Below are positions 31,900 through 46,360 of a stretch of 64,000 nt of DNA, piece after piece. Origin of the DNA: Eledone cirrhosa (Eukaryota > Mollusca > Cephalopoda > Octopoda > Eledonidae); assembly GCA_964016885.1 (NCBI GenBank), contig OZ024740.1, positions 4,079,836 to 4,143,835 on the forward strand. Direction: 5' to 3'. Numbering within the stretch: position 1 is the first letter of the stretch; every line of letters starts with the position of its first letter. Under the pieces are notes generated by a model that was not told the origin of the DNA, did not search any database, and was given only the letters and a program-made list of their open reading frames with translations. Made by a program: the position numbers and the translations under genes.

Positions 31900-32120
31900 C
31901 AGGGTGTCCCCCAAAATGTATACAGACTTCAACAGCAAAAGAAATCATTAAAATAAATTGATTTATATACATTATTTAAATTATGTAAAAATTTTTGGGC
32001 ATTTGCATACAATTGAAATATGTCTGTAGATCATTTTATTTTTAGGAAAGGCTGTGCATTCTAATAGATATTACCTGTACAGGTAATCAAAGTGTGTATA
32101 CATATTTGGGGGACACTGTG
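31900..32120. mobile_element. Mariner-like MITE, 221 bp, TA target sites
   Basis: Terminal inverted repeats CAGGGTGTCCCCCAAAATGT / reversed CACAGTGTCCCCCAAATATG, flanked by TA on both sides (31898-31899 and 32121-32122). Interior is AT-rich and non-coding, with a small palindrome ACCTGTACAGGT. CAGGGTGTCC-type ends and TA sites point to a mariner/IS630 relative that depends on a transposase supplied elsewhere. Confidence 0.8.
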
Positions 32121-32287
32121 TATATATATATGCGTGTGTATCTGAATGGACAGACAGATATATAGGCAGTAGGGCCAGATTAAGGCCCTAAGTACTTTAA
32201 AGAGTATGACATAATCTTCATATTAAAAAACTGCAAAGAATAAAACATTTTGGAATGAGAAATACATTCAACATGAATAAAATAGTG

Positions 32288-32448
32288 GCCTGCTTCACAT
32301 GGCATCCTGCTTCACATGGTGGCCTGCTTCACATGACAGCCTGCTTCACATGGCAGCCTGCTTCACATGACAGCCAGCTTCCTATGATGGCCTGCTTCAC
32401 ATTACAGCCTGCTTTTCTATGATGGCCTGCTTCACATGACAGCCTGCT
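32288..32448. repeat. 17-bp tandem array (~10 copies)
   Basis: Unit CCTGCTTCACATGACAG with variants GGCAG, GATGG and TTACAG; one copy is 18 bp. Confidence 0.9.
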
Positions 32449-32522
32449 ATTATATGTATTGTAGTACTCAGATTTTATTTTTTAGTAAGTTCTTAAAAGT
32501 GTTTTAAGTTTTACAAGATACT

Positions 32523-35500
32523 ATACACACTTGGTAACATATATACACACTTGGTAACATATATACACACTTGGTAACATATATATACACTTGGTAACAT
32601 ATATACACACTTGGTAACATATATATACACTTGGTAACATATATACACACTTGGTAACATATACAGACTTGGTAACATATACACACTTGGTAACATATAT
32701 ACACACTTGGTAACATATATACACACTTGGTAACATATATACACACAAGGTAACATATATACACACTTGGTAACATATATACACACTTGGTAACATATAT
32801 ACACACTTGGTAACATATACAGACTTGGTAACATATACACACTTGGTAACATATATACACACTTGGTAACATATATACACACTTGGTAACATATATACAC
32901 ACTTGGTAACATATATACACACTTGGTACCATATATTAACACTTGGTAACATATATACACACTTGGTAACATATACACACTTGGTAACATATACACTTGG
33001 TAACATATATACACACTTGGTAACATATATACACACTTGGTAACATATACACACTTGGTAACATATATACACTTGGTAACATATATACACACTTGGTAAC
33101 ATATATACACACTTGGTAACATATATACACACTTGGTAACATATATATACACTTGGTAACATATATACACACTTGGTAACATATACACACTTGGTAACAT
33201 ATATACACACTTGGTAACATATATATACACTTGGTAACATATACACTTGGTAACATATATACACACTTGGTAACATATATACACACTTGGTAACATATAT
33301 ACACACTTGGTAACATATATACACACTTGGTAACATATACACACTTGGTAACATATATATACACTTGGTAACATATACACACTTGGTAACATATATACAC
33401 ACTTGGTAACATATATACACACTTGGTAACATATACACACTTGGTAACATATATATACACTTGGTAACATATATACACACTTGGTAACATATACATACAC
33501 TTGGTAACATATATACACTTGGTAACATATATACACACTTGGTAACATATACACACTTGGTAACATATATACACACTTGGTAACATATATACACACTTGG
33601 TAACATATATACACTTGGTAACATATATACACACTTAGTAACATATACATACACTTGGTAACATATATATACACTTGGTAACATATATACACACCCGGTA
33701 ACATATATATACACTTGGTAACATATATACACACTTGGTAACATATACATACACTTGGTAACATATATATACACTTGGTAACATATATACACACTTAGTA
33801 ACATATACACACTTGGTAACATATATACACACTTAGTAACATATATATACACTTGGTAACATATATACACTTGGTAACATATATACACACTTGGTAACAT
33901 ATATACACACTTGGTAACATATATACACTTGGTAACATATATACACACTTGGTAACATATATACACACTTGGTAACATATATACACACTTGGTAACATAT
34001 ATATACACTTGGTAACATATATACACACTTAGTAACATATACATACACTTGGTAACATATATACACACTTGGTAACATATATATACACTTGGTAACATAT
34101 ATACACTTGGTAACATATATATACACTTGGTAACATATATACACACTTGGTAACATATATACACTTGGTAACATATATACACACTTGGTAACATATATAT
34201 ACACTTGGTAACATATATACACCCGGTAACATATATACACACTTGGTAACATATACATACTTGGTAACATATATACACACTTAGTAACATATACATACAC
34301 TTGGTAACATATATACACACTTGGTAACATATATATACACTTGGTAACATATATACACACTTGGTAACATATATACACTTGGTAACATATACACTTGGTA
34401 ACATATATACACACTTGGTAACATATATACACTTGGTAACATATACACTTGGTAACATATATATACACTTGGTAACATATACACACTTGGTAACATATAC
34501 ACTTGGTAACATATATACACACTTGGTAACATATATACACACTTGGTAACATATATATACACTTGGTAACATATATATACACTTGGTAACATATATATAC
34601 ACTTGGTAACATATATACACTTGGTAACATATATACACACTTGGTAACATATACACACTTGGTAACATATATATACACTTGGTAACATATATACACAAGG
34701 TAACATATATACACTTGGTAACATATATACACACTTGGTAACATATATACACACTTGGTAACATATATATACACTTGGTAACATATATATACACTTGGTA
34801 ACATATATATACGCTTGGTAACATATATACACGCTTGGTAACATATATACACACTTGGTAACATATATACACACTTGGTAACATATATATACACTTGGTA
34901 ACATATATACACACAAGGTAACATATATACACACTTGGTAACATATATACACACTTAGTAAAATATATATACACTTAGTAACATATATACACACTCGGTA
35001 ACATATATACACACTTGGTAACATATACACACTTGGTAACATATATATACACTTGGTAACATATATACACACTTGGTGAAATATACACACTTGGTAACAT
35101 ATATACACACTTGGTAACATATATATACACTTGGTAACATATATATACACTTGGTAACATATATATACACTTGGTAGCATATATATACACTTGGTAACAT
35201 ATATACACACTTGGTAACATATATACACACTTGGTAACATATATACACACTTGGTAACATATATACAATTGGTAACATATATACATACTTGGTAACATAT
35301 ACACACTTGGTAACATATTATATACACTTGGTAACATATATACACACTTGGTGAAATATACACACTTGGTAACATATATACACACTTGGTAACATATATA
35401 CACACTTGGTAACATATATACACACTTGGTAACATATATACACACTTGGTAACATATATATACACTTGGTAACATATATATACACTTGGTAACATATATA

Positions 35501-38500
35501 CACAAGGTAACATATATACACTTGGTAACATATATACACTTGGTAACATATATACACTTGGTAACATATATACACACTTGGTAACATATATACACACAAG
35601 GTAACATATATACACTTGGTAACATATATACACACAAGGTAACATATATACACTTGGTAACATATATACACCCGGTAACATATATATATATACACTTGGT
35701 AACATATATACACACTTGGTAACATATATATACACTTGGTAACATATATACACCCGGTAACATATATATATACACTTGGTAACATATATACACTTGGTAA
35801 CATATATACACATTTGGTAACATATATACACTTGGTAACATATATATACACTTGGTAACATATATATACACTTGGTAACATATATACACACTTGGTAACA
35901 TATATACACACTTGGTAACATATATACACTTGGTAACATATATATACACTTGGTAACATATATATACACTTGGTAACATATATACACTTGGTAACATATA
36001 CACTTGGTAACATATATATACTCTTGGTAACATATATATACACTTGGTAACATATATACACACTTGGTAACATATATATACACTTAGTAACATATACACA
36101 CTTGGTAACATATATACACACTTGGTAACATATATACACACTTGGTAACATATATACTCTTGGTAACATATATACACTTGGTAACATATATACACACTTG
36201 GTAACATATACACACTTGGTAACATATATATACACTTGGTAACATATATACACACTTGGTAACATATATACACTTGGTAACATATATATACACTTGGTAA
36301 CATATATACACACTTGGTAACATATATACACTTGGTAACATATATATACACTTGGTAACATATATACACACTTGGTAACATATATACACACTTGGTAACA
36401 TATATATACACTTGGTAACATATATACACTTGGTAACATATATACACACTTGGTAACATATATACACACAAGGTAACATATATACACTTGGTAACATATA
36501 TACACACTTGGTAACATATATACACACTTGGTAACATATATACTCTTGGTAACATATACACTTGGTAACATATACACACTTGGTAACATATATACACACT
36601 TGGTAACATATATACACACGAGGTAACGTATATACACTTGGTAACATATATATACACTTGGTAACATATATACACACTTGGTAACATATATATACACTTG
36701 GTAACATATATACACTTGGTAACATATATATACACTTGGTAACATATATACACACTTGGTAACATATATACTCTTGGTAACATATACACTTGGTAACATA
36801 TATACACTTGGTAACATATATACACACTTGGTAACATATATACACACAAGGTAACATATATACACTTGGTAACATATATATACACTTGGTAACATATATA
36901 CACACTTGGTAACATATATACACACTTGGTAACATATATATACACTTGGTAACATATATACACACTTGGTAACATATATACACACTTGGTAACATATACA
37001 CTTGGTAACATATACACACTTGGTAACATATATATACACTTAGTAACATATATATACACTTGGTAACATATATATACACTTAGTAACATATATACACACT
37101 TGGTAACATATATATACACTTGGTAACATATATACATACTTGGTAACATATATACACTTGGTAACATATATATACACTTGGTAACATATATATACACTTG
37201 GTAACATATATACACACTTGGTAACATATATATACACTTGGTAACATATATACATACTTGGTAACATATACACACTTGGTAACATATACACACTTGGTAA
37301 CATATATACACTTGGTAACATATATATACACTTAGTAACATATATACACACTTGGTAACATATATATACACTTGGTAACATATATACATACTTGGTAACA
37401 TATATATACACTTGGTAACATATATACATACTTGGTAACATATATACACTTGGTAACATATACATACACTTGGTAACATATATACACAAGGTAACATATA
37501 TACACTTGGTAACATATATATACACTTAGTAACATATATACACACTTGGTAACATATATATACACTTGGTAACATATATACATACTTGGTAACATATATA
37601 CACTTGGTAACATATATACACACTTGGTAACATATATACACACTTGGTAACATATATACACTTGGTAACATATATATACACATGGTAACATATATACACC
37701 CTTGGTAACATATATATACACTTGGTAACATATATATACACTTGGTAACATATATATACACTTAGTAACATATATACACACTTGGTAACATATATACACA
37801 AGGTAACATATATACACTTGGTAACATATATATACACTTGGTAACATATACACTTGGTAACATATATATACACTTGGTAACATATATACACACTTGGTAA
37901 CATATACACACTTGGTAACATATATATACACTTGGTAACATATATACACACTTGGTAACATATATACACAAGGTAACATATATACACTTGGTAACATATA
38001 TACACACTTGGTAACATATATATACACTTGGTAACATATATACACACTTGGTAACATATACACACTTGGTAACATATATACACACTTGGTAACATATATA
38101 CACACAAGGTAACATATATACACACAAGGTAACATATATATACACTTGGTAACATATATATACACAAGGTAACATATATACACACTTGGTAACATATATA
38201 CACACTTGGTAACATATATACACTTGGTAACATACATACACTTGGTAACATATATACACACTTGGTAACATATACACACTTGGTAACATATATACACCCG
38301 GTAACATATATACACCTGGTAACATATATATACACTTGGTAACATATATACACTTGGTAACATATATACACACTTGGAAACATATATATACACTTGGTAA
38401 CATATATACACACAAGGTAACATATATACACTTGGTAACATATATACACTTGGTAACATATATATACACTTGGTAACATATATACACTTGGTAACATATA

Positions 38501-41500
38501 TATACACCCGGTAACATATATACACTTGATAACATATATACACACTTGGTAACATATATACACACTTGGTAACATATATACACACTTGGTAACATATATA
38601 CACTTGGTAACATATATACATACTTGGTAACATATACACACTTGGTAACATATATATACACTTGGTAACATATATACACACTTGGTGAAATATACACACT
38701 TGGTAACATATATACACACTTGGTAACATATATATACACTTGGTAACATATATATACACTTGGTAACATATATACACACTTGGTAACATATATACACACT
38801 TGGTAACATATATATACACTTGGTAACATATATACACCCGGTAACATATATATACACTTGGTAACATATATACACACTTGATAACATATATACACATTTG
38901 GTAACATATATATATATACACAAGGTAACATATATACACACCCGGTAACATATATATACACTTGGTAACATATATACACTTGGTAACATATATACTCTTG
39001 GTAACATATATACACACTTGGTAACATATATATACACTTGGTAACATATATATACACTTGGTAACATATATACACTTGGTAACATATATATACACTTGGT
39101 AACATATATATACACTTGGTAACATATATACACTTGGTAACATATATATACACTTGGTAACATATATACACACTTGGTAACATATATACACACTTTGTAA
39201 CATATATACACACTTGGTAACATATACACTTGGTAACATATATATACACTTGGTAACATATATACTCTTGGTAACATATACACTTGGTAACATATATACA
39301 CTTGGTAACATATATACACACTTGGTAACATATATACACACTTGGTAACATATATACACACTTGGTAACATATACACTTGGTAACATATATACACACTTG
39401 GTAACATATATACACACTTTGTAACATATATACACACTTGGTAACATATATATACACTTGGTAACATATATATACACTTGGTAACATATATACACACTTG
39501 GTAACATATATACACACTTGGTAACATATATACACACTTGTTAACATATACACTTGGTAACATATATACACACTTGGTAACATATATACACACTTGGTAA
39601 CATATATACACTCTTGGTAACATATATATACACAAGGTAACATATATATACACTTGGTAACATATATACACACTTGGTAACATATATACACACTTGGTAA
39701 CATATATACACACTTGGTAACATATATACACACAAGGTAACATATATACACACTTGGTAACATATATACACACTTGGTAACATATATACACACTTGGTAA
39801 CATATACACTTGGTAACATATATACACACTTGGTAACATATATACACACTTGGTAACATATATACACACTTGGTAACATATATACACACTTGGTAACATA
39901 TATACACTTGGTAACATATATACACACTTGGTAACATATATACACACTTGGTAACATATATATACACTTGGTAACATATATATACACTTGGTAACATATA
40001 TACACTTGGTAACATATATATACACTTGGTAACATATATACACACTTGGTAACATATATACACACTTGGTAACATATATACACACTTGGTAACATATATA
40101 CACACTTGGTAACATATATATACACTTGGTAACATATATACACAAGGTAACATATATACACACTTGGTAACATATATACACACAAGGTAACATATATACA
40201 CTTGCTAACATATATATACACTTGGTAACATATATACACACTTGGTAACATATATATACACTTGGTAACATATATACACACTTGGTAACATATATATACA
40301 CTTGGTAACATATACACTTGGTAACATATATATACACTTGGTAACATATATATACACTTGGTAACATATATACACACTTGGTAACATATATACTCTTGGT
40401 AACATATATACACATTTGGTAACATATATACACACTTGGTAACATATATACTCATGGTAATATATATACACTTGGTAACATATATACACTTGGTAACATA
40501 TATACACACTTGGTAACATATATACACACTTGGTAACATATATACACACTTGGTAACATATATACACACTTGGTAACATATATACACTTGGTAACATATA
40601 TATACGCTTGGTAACATATATATACACTTGGTAACATATATATACACTTGGTAACATATATATACACTTGGTAACATATATACACACTTGGTAACATATA
40701 TATACACTTGGTAACATATATATACACTTGGTAACATATATACACACTTGGTAACATATATATACACTTGGTAACATATATACACTTGGTAACATATATA
40801 CACTTGGTAACATATATACACACTTGGTAACATATATATACACTTGGTAACATATATATACACTTGGTAACATATATATACACTTGGTAACATATATACA
40901 CACTTGGTAACATATACACTTGGTAACATATATACACACTTGGTAACATATATACACACTTGGTAACATATATACACACTTGGTAACATATATACACACT
41001 TGGTAACATATATACACTTGGTAACATATATACACACTTGGTAACATATATACACACTTGGTAACATATATATACACTTGGTAACATATATATACACTTG
41101 GTAACATATATACACTTGGTAACATATATATACACTTGGTAACATATATACACACTTGGTAACATATATACACACTTGGTAACATATATACACACTTGGT
41201 AACATATATACACACTTGGTAACATATATATACACTTGGTAACATATATACACAAGGTAACATATATACACACTTGGTAACATATATATACACTTGGTAA
41301 CATATATATACACTTGGTAACATATATACACTTGGTAACATATATACACACTTGGTAACATATATACACACAAGGTAACATATATACACTTGGTAACATA
41401 TATATACACTTGGTAACATATATACACACTTGGTAACATATATATACACTTGGTAACATATACACTTGGTAACATATATATACACTTGGTAACATATATA

Positions 41501-42718
41501 TACACTTGGTAACATATATACACACTTGGTAACATATATACTCTTGGTAACATATAAACACATTTGGTAACATATATACACACTTGGTAACATATATACT
41601 CATGGTAATATATATACACTTGGTAACATATATACACTTGGTAACATATATACACACTTGGTAACATATATACACACTTGGTAACATATATACACACTTG
41701 GTAACATATATACACACTTGGTAACATATATACACTTGGTAACATATATATACACTTGGTAACATATATATACACTTGGTAACATATATATACACTTGGT
41801 AACATATATATACACTTGGTAACATATATACACACTTGGTAACATATATATACACTTGGTAACATATATATACACTTGGTAACATATATACACACTTGGT
41901 AACATATATATACACTTGGTAACATATATACACTTGGTAACATATATACACTTGGTAACATATATACACACTTGGTAACATATATATACACTTGGTAACA
42001 TATATATACACTTGGTAACATATATATACACTTGGTAACATATATACACACTTGGTAACATATACACTTGGTAACATATATACACACTTGGTAACATATA
42101 TATACACTTGGTAACATATATACACTTGGTAACATATATACACAAGGTAACACATACACACTTGGCAACATATATACACACTTGGTATCATATATACACT
42201 TGGTAACATATATACACAAGGTAACACATACACACTTGGCAACATATATACACACTTGGTAACATATATACACACTTGGTAACATATATACACACTTGGT
42301 AACATATATATACACTTGGTAACATATACACACTTGGTAACATATATATACACTTGGTAACATATACACTTGGTAACATATATACACAAGGTAACACATA
42401 CACACTTGGTAACATATATACACACTTGGTAACATATATACACACTTGGTAACATATATACACACTTGGCTATATATATACACTTGGTAACATATATACA
42501 CTTGGTAACATATATACACTTGGCAACATATATATACACTTGGTAACATATACACTTGGTAACATATATACACAAGGTAACACATACACACTTGGTAACA
42601 TATATACACACTTGGTAACATATATACACACTTGGCTATATATATACACTTGGTAACATATATACACACTTGGCTATATATATACACTTGGTAACATATA
42701 TACACACTTGGTAACACA
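32523..42718. repeat. ~10.2-kb minisatellite of 16/18/20-bp units (ACTTGGTAACATATATACAC)
   Basis: About 500 units share the core CTTGGTAACATA. Units differ by whole dinucleotides in the following TA/CA linker, so lengths are 16, 18 or 20 bp. Recurrent variants are ACAAGG for ACTTGG, CCCGG, CTCTTGG, ACATTTGG and GTGAAATA. Blocks of variants recur in the same order; for example CTCATGGTAATATATATACA is at 40451 and again at 41599, giving a ~1148-bp higher-order repeat. The right end (42140-42700) has a CACAAGGTAACACATACACA subfamily. The minus-strand unit has no stop codon in any frame, so frames of up to 1058 codons occur; they are not genes. Confidence 0.97.
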
Positions 42719-42720
42719 TA

Positions 42721-44099
42721 CAGTGCCCCGCAAAAGTTTACAACACATTAGGGAAAATGCAGTTTTAGGTATTTTTAATAAAGTTAGGGTAATGAAAATA
42801 TAACTACTGATAGAACATATAATGAGGCATCTAATGATACAATCATAGTTTTAAAAAAATAAGAAGGAAATAACACATGAAGAAAAATCAATATTTTTAT
42901 AACGCAAAAGTTTACAACACATTTTATATTTATCGCTTTTTTTCAAGAAAATTCTTAAATTTTCAGATTTAAAATTCAGTAGAATGTTCTAGATTAGGTT
43001 TAAGGTAACTTCTAAGGACTATTAAAAACATTACATCATTATTTGTTTGACAACCATCCTCTAAACATTGACAACCGTCCTGTAAACATGGACAATATGG
43101 GGAAAAATAAACTGATTGATCAAGACCTCTGTAAACGCATTGTAGACCTTCATACAGATGGTGTTGGTTATAGAAAGATATCTTGTCAGTTAAATGTGCC
43201 ATTGAGTTCAGTTGGTACAATAATTCGTCACTGGAAATCTCATCATTCCATTTGTCCTCTAATTAGTTCTGGTTGTCCTAGAAAGATAACGGGACGTGCA
43301 GCTCGGTTATTGACGAGAAAGGTTGGCAACGAACCCCGGTGTACTCTTAAAAATATTCAGGATGACCTAGAAGAAAGTGGAGTAAAAGTGAGCACAGATA
43401 CAATTAGTCGTTCACTTCGTCGATATAATATCTTCTCGAGGTCCCCAAGGAAAACACCACTTCTTACGAGGAAACACGTTCTTCGTCGATTAAACTTTGC
43501 AAATGAGCATCTCATCAAACCTGCGTCATTTTGGGAAGATGTACTTTGGTCGGACGAAACAAAAATTGAACATTTTGGTCGAAATGCTGTGGCAAAAGTC
43601 TGGAGAAAGAAAGGTACTGAATATTCGCTGAAGAATACTATTCCAACTGTAAAATTTGGAGGTGGATCAATCATGGTCTGGGGTTGCTTTAGTGCCACAG
43701 GAGTAGGAAATTTGTGGAGAGAATTCAAAAAAGGAAACCCCAAAATATCCCTGAACTAAAGAAAATTTGTTGTGAAGAATGGATAAATATTAGCCAAGAA
43801 ACATGCAAGAAGTTTGTAGGAGGCTACTCCAAACGCCCTACAGGCTGTAATTAGCAACAAAGGTTACGCTACGAAATATTAAGAGATGATTTAATAAGTG
43901 TGTTGTAAACTTTTGCGTTATAAAAATATTGATTTTTCTTCATGAGTTATTTCCTTGTTATTTTTTTAAAACTATGATTGTATCATTAAATGCCTCACTA
44001 TATGTTCTATCAGTAGTTAAATTTTCATTACCCTAACTTTATTAAAAATACCTAAAACTGCATTTTTCCTAATGTGTTGTAAACTTTTGCGGGGCCCTG
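42721..44099 (+). mobile_element. Tc1/mariner-type transposon inserted in the minisatellite
   Basis: Terminal inverted repeats of about 200 bp (42721-42922 and 43899-44099) begin CAGTGCCCCGCAAAAG and end with the complement CTTTTGCGGGGCCCTG. TA is duplicated at 42719-42720 and 44100-44101. Within each TIR the motif CGCAAAAGTTTACAACACAT occurs twice in direct orientation (42729 and 42903 on the left), the IR/DR arrangement of the Sleeping Beauty type with two transposase-binding sites per end. Minisatellite units resume at 44102. The encoded transposase is internally deleted. Confidence 0.93.
43088..43882 (+). pseudogene. Tc1-family transposase, catalytic core deleted and frameshifted
   Basis: From ATG 43088 the protein starts MDNMGKNKLIDQDLCKRIVD and has the paired HTH DNA-binding domain (YRKISCQLNVPLSSVGTIIR, then TLKNIQDDLEESGVKVSTDT). 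The first catalytic Asp lies in VLWSDETKIEHFGRN (residue ~156). KFGGGSIMVWGCFSATGVGN then joins directly to LWREFKK, which in relatives follows the third catalytic residue (NPIENLW). About 80-100 codons with the second Asp and the Glu are therefore missing. The frame stops at 43757-43759. Continuing one frame over gives NIPELKKICCEEWINISQET, and a second shift gives AVISNKGYATKY with TAA at 43880-43882. DNA binding could survive; catalysis cannot. Confidence 0.88.
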
Positions 44100-44101
44100 T
44101 A

Positions 44102-44157
44102 TATACACTTGGTAACATATATACCCACTTGGTAACATATATACACACAAGGTAACA
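44102..44157. repeat. Minisatellite remainder right of the mariner
   Basis: Three units (ACTTGGTAACATATATAC, a CCCACTTGG variant and ACACAAGGTAACAG), confirming that the transposon split the array near its right edge. Confidence 0.95.
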
Positions 44158-44590
44158 GCCATGCAATTCTATTCAAACCTGACTATATAACCAACATTTT
44201 GCATATGAAAGGAGAAAAAAATTACTCTAAAATTTGACAGTGAGAATTGTCCCCCTTTTAAGGCCAAACAGTCTACGATATAGAATCTTTTCTGTATTGT
44301 AGCAAGTTCCTTTAAGATCTTTTAAAAATAAGTTATAAGTCAGACACATATTATACATACTCTTGATTCAAAGCATGTAGTATTATAATTTAGGTTTTGT
44401 TTTGAGGGCTAGCCCTCTTCTTCTTGAGAACTCTCCACGAGATGACCCATAGTTTGTGCGCTAATGGCTTTTCTTCAAATTTGTCAATGTGCCTGATGAG
44501 CGGCCAGTCTTAGAAGGGCTCCTTCACTATACTGTGGTGGCCATAACTGGACCCTGAAACCTAAGGTCCCACATACATGTTAAGTGTATG
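44158..44590. other. Unassigned sequence
   Basis: No ORF. Contains GTGCCTGATGAGCGGCCAGT (44489 onwards) and, about 70 bp later, AACTGGACCCTGAAACC, which could be a long-stem hammerhead-like pair; the evidence is weak. Confidence 0.35.
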
Positions 44591-44599
44591 AAATTATAT

Positions 44600-45110
44600 A
44601 TATATATAAATAATTACATACATATGTATGCAAAATGTAAACAGAAATAACAAAGTAAGCAACACAGTACAATGAAGAAGTATATTAGTTTTATGCTTGA
44701 TATAGTAGGAAAAGAGTCTTAACATTTCGGACGCTAGTCCTTCATCAGAACATAGTATGAGAAATTAAAGAAACAGAAAGATTAAGGAGATGGGCAGGGT
44801 GGAAGCAGAACAAAATTTGTTTTGAGAAAATTAAAGGTCCTAGGTTTTGGCCAGTGTTGGTCCATCTCTAACTTAATAGCAAAGTCTTTCAGATTATTGG
44901 TTCCCAACCTAGTTATGTTTCGGACACTGTGGCCCACTCTAGTAAAGTGTTGTTGTTTTCAGAGACTTATCCAGGTGTAGGAGGTTTATCCTAGATTTGT
45001 CGAAGGAACTTTTGAATTTATGGGATCTGTTTCTATATTGATATGCTTCAGTATGATATTAGAGAGAGCAGGACCAGTTATAGTAGAGTAGTTATGTCGT
45101 ATAGTTATTA
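44600..45110 (-). repeat. PLE-like 3' region, minus orientation
   Basis: Contains the hammerhead-like core at 44725-44748 and, upstream of it on the minus strand, a Ser/Lys-rich decayed frame (SHKFKSSFDKSRINLLHLDK). The downstream end is (TA)n at 44595-44608. Identity as a PLE tail rests on the core motif only. Confidence 0.45.
44725..44748 (-). ncRNA. Hammerhead-ribozyme-like core
   Basis: On the minus strand: CTGATGA (44748-44742), one A, stem II GGAC / loop TAGC / GTCC, then GAAA (44728-44725). All core bases of CUGAUGA and GAAA are present; the only departure is the single A before stem II. Flanking stems I and III were not resolved. Confidence 0.5.
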
Positions 45111-46062
45111 AGGAAGGTATAAACCTGACTGCAATGCCTAACAAGGTTTGCTACATACAAGCCGAAACTACTAGGTGAAACAGTCAGGATTATATCTTCC
45201 TTTAAACCTACTCTGCTCCTTTCCATACATAGATTTGTGGTTTCCCGGTCTCAGCACTGCAGAACTTCAACATACATATGTGTTTACTTACACATATACT
45301 AAGTTAACATACTATATATCAAGTTTATTCTATGTGTGTGTGGCGGGGGGGGGGGGGTCTATGCATTTGTGTGTGCATTTACTATGTATGCATACAAACT
45401 TTGACATATGCTGCTATTTGTAGATATATATACAGATGTATAATATACACATATAATTATATAAACATGTATATTATACACATAATTATGTGGTGCGATG
45501 TATTATATATTTAGATATACACACATCATCACATGTACACACACACACAAATGTATTATATATTTAGATATATACACACATCATCTATTTTTACATATGC
45601 AATCATCATCATCGTAAATATCAACCATGAGGAACTGTTGAAGCAGTGAAAAACTTACATGCAGCCATGTGCACACAAGATTGCCTGTGCACTTTTCACA
45701 TTTAATAGGTGTAAAAATAGATGTGCATATATATACCATACACACATACAATTATACACATAAATAGACGGAAAAAACAGAGTGACTCTGACATATTTGC
45801 AACACTTATGTATTACTAGTTACTAGTGACTGACAATCTAGACACCAACACACAGATACAGGGAATAACATGGACAGCAAACAGTTGTGGATGTGTGTGT
45901 TATGTATATATGTGTGTATGTCCACGTGTGTATGTGATTGTGTAGCTGAAAGTATGGATATATAGATAGATAGATGCATAGAAATATAGAAAAATTTGAT
46001 AAGTAGAACGATAAATAGTGACATGGTGACACAGTCATCTGATCTGTGGAAATAGGAACTTT

Positions 46063-46108
<46 letters not shown>

Positions 46109-46112
46109 TCAG

Positions 46113-46147
<35 letters not shown>

Positions 46148-46360
46148 ATGTGTGTGCGTGTATAGATACATATATATACACCCACACACACATATATATA
46201 TATATATAGACACACACACACACATATATATATATACACCCACACAACATACTCTCACTGACATACCAACAATATAAATGTCAAATATAAATGGGAGGGA
46301 GAGGAGGGGTCTATTTGTTTTATTGATGGACTTCGTGAAGGAAATGATACAGGATTAAGT
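45111..46360. other. Non-coding flank with microsatellites
   Basis: Holds a poly-G run near 45344-45357, scattered (CA)n, (TATA)n and (TGTG)n tracts (notably 46066-46245) and a short ATCATCATC patch at 45603. No gene is recognised between the minisatellite and the 55-bp satellite. Confidence 0.55.

Noticed and set aside
32511..42717. Very long minus-strand ORFs (up to 1058 codons) read as Cys/Tyr/Val-rich proteins
   Set aside because: They are the stop-free translation of a 16-20-bp minisatellite in all three frames; many use non-ATG starts and none has non-repeat sequence or domains.
43088..43882. Domesticated or active transposase gene
   Set aside because: Two of three catalytic residues are deleted and two frameshifts follow; intact TIRs and TA sites show a normal dead transposon.
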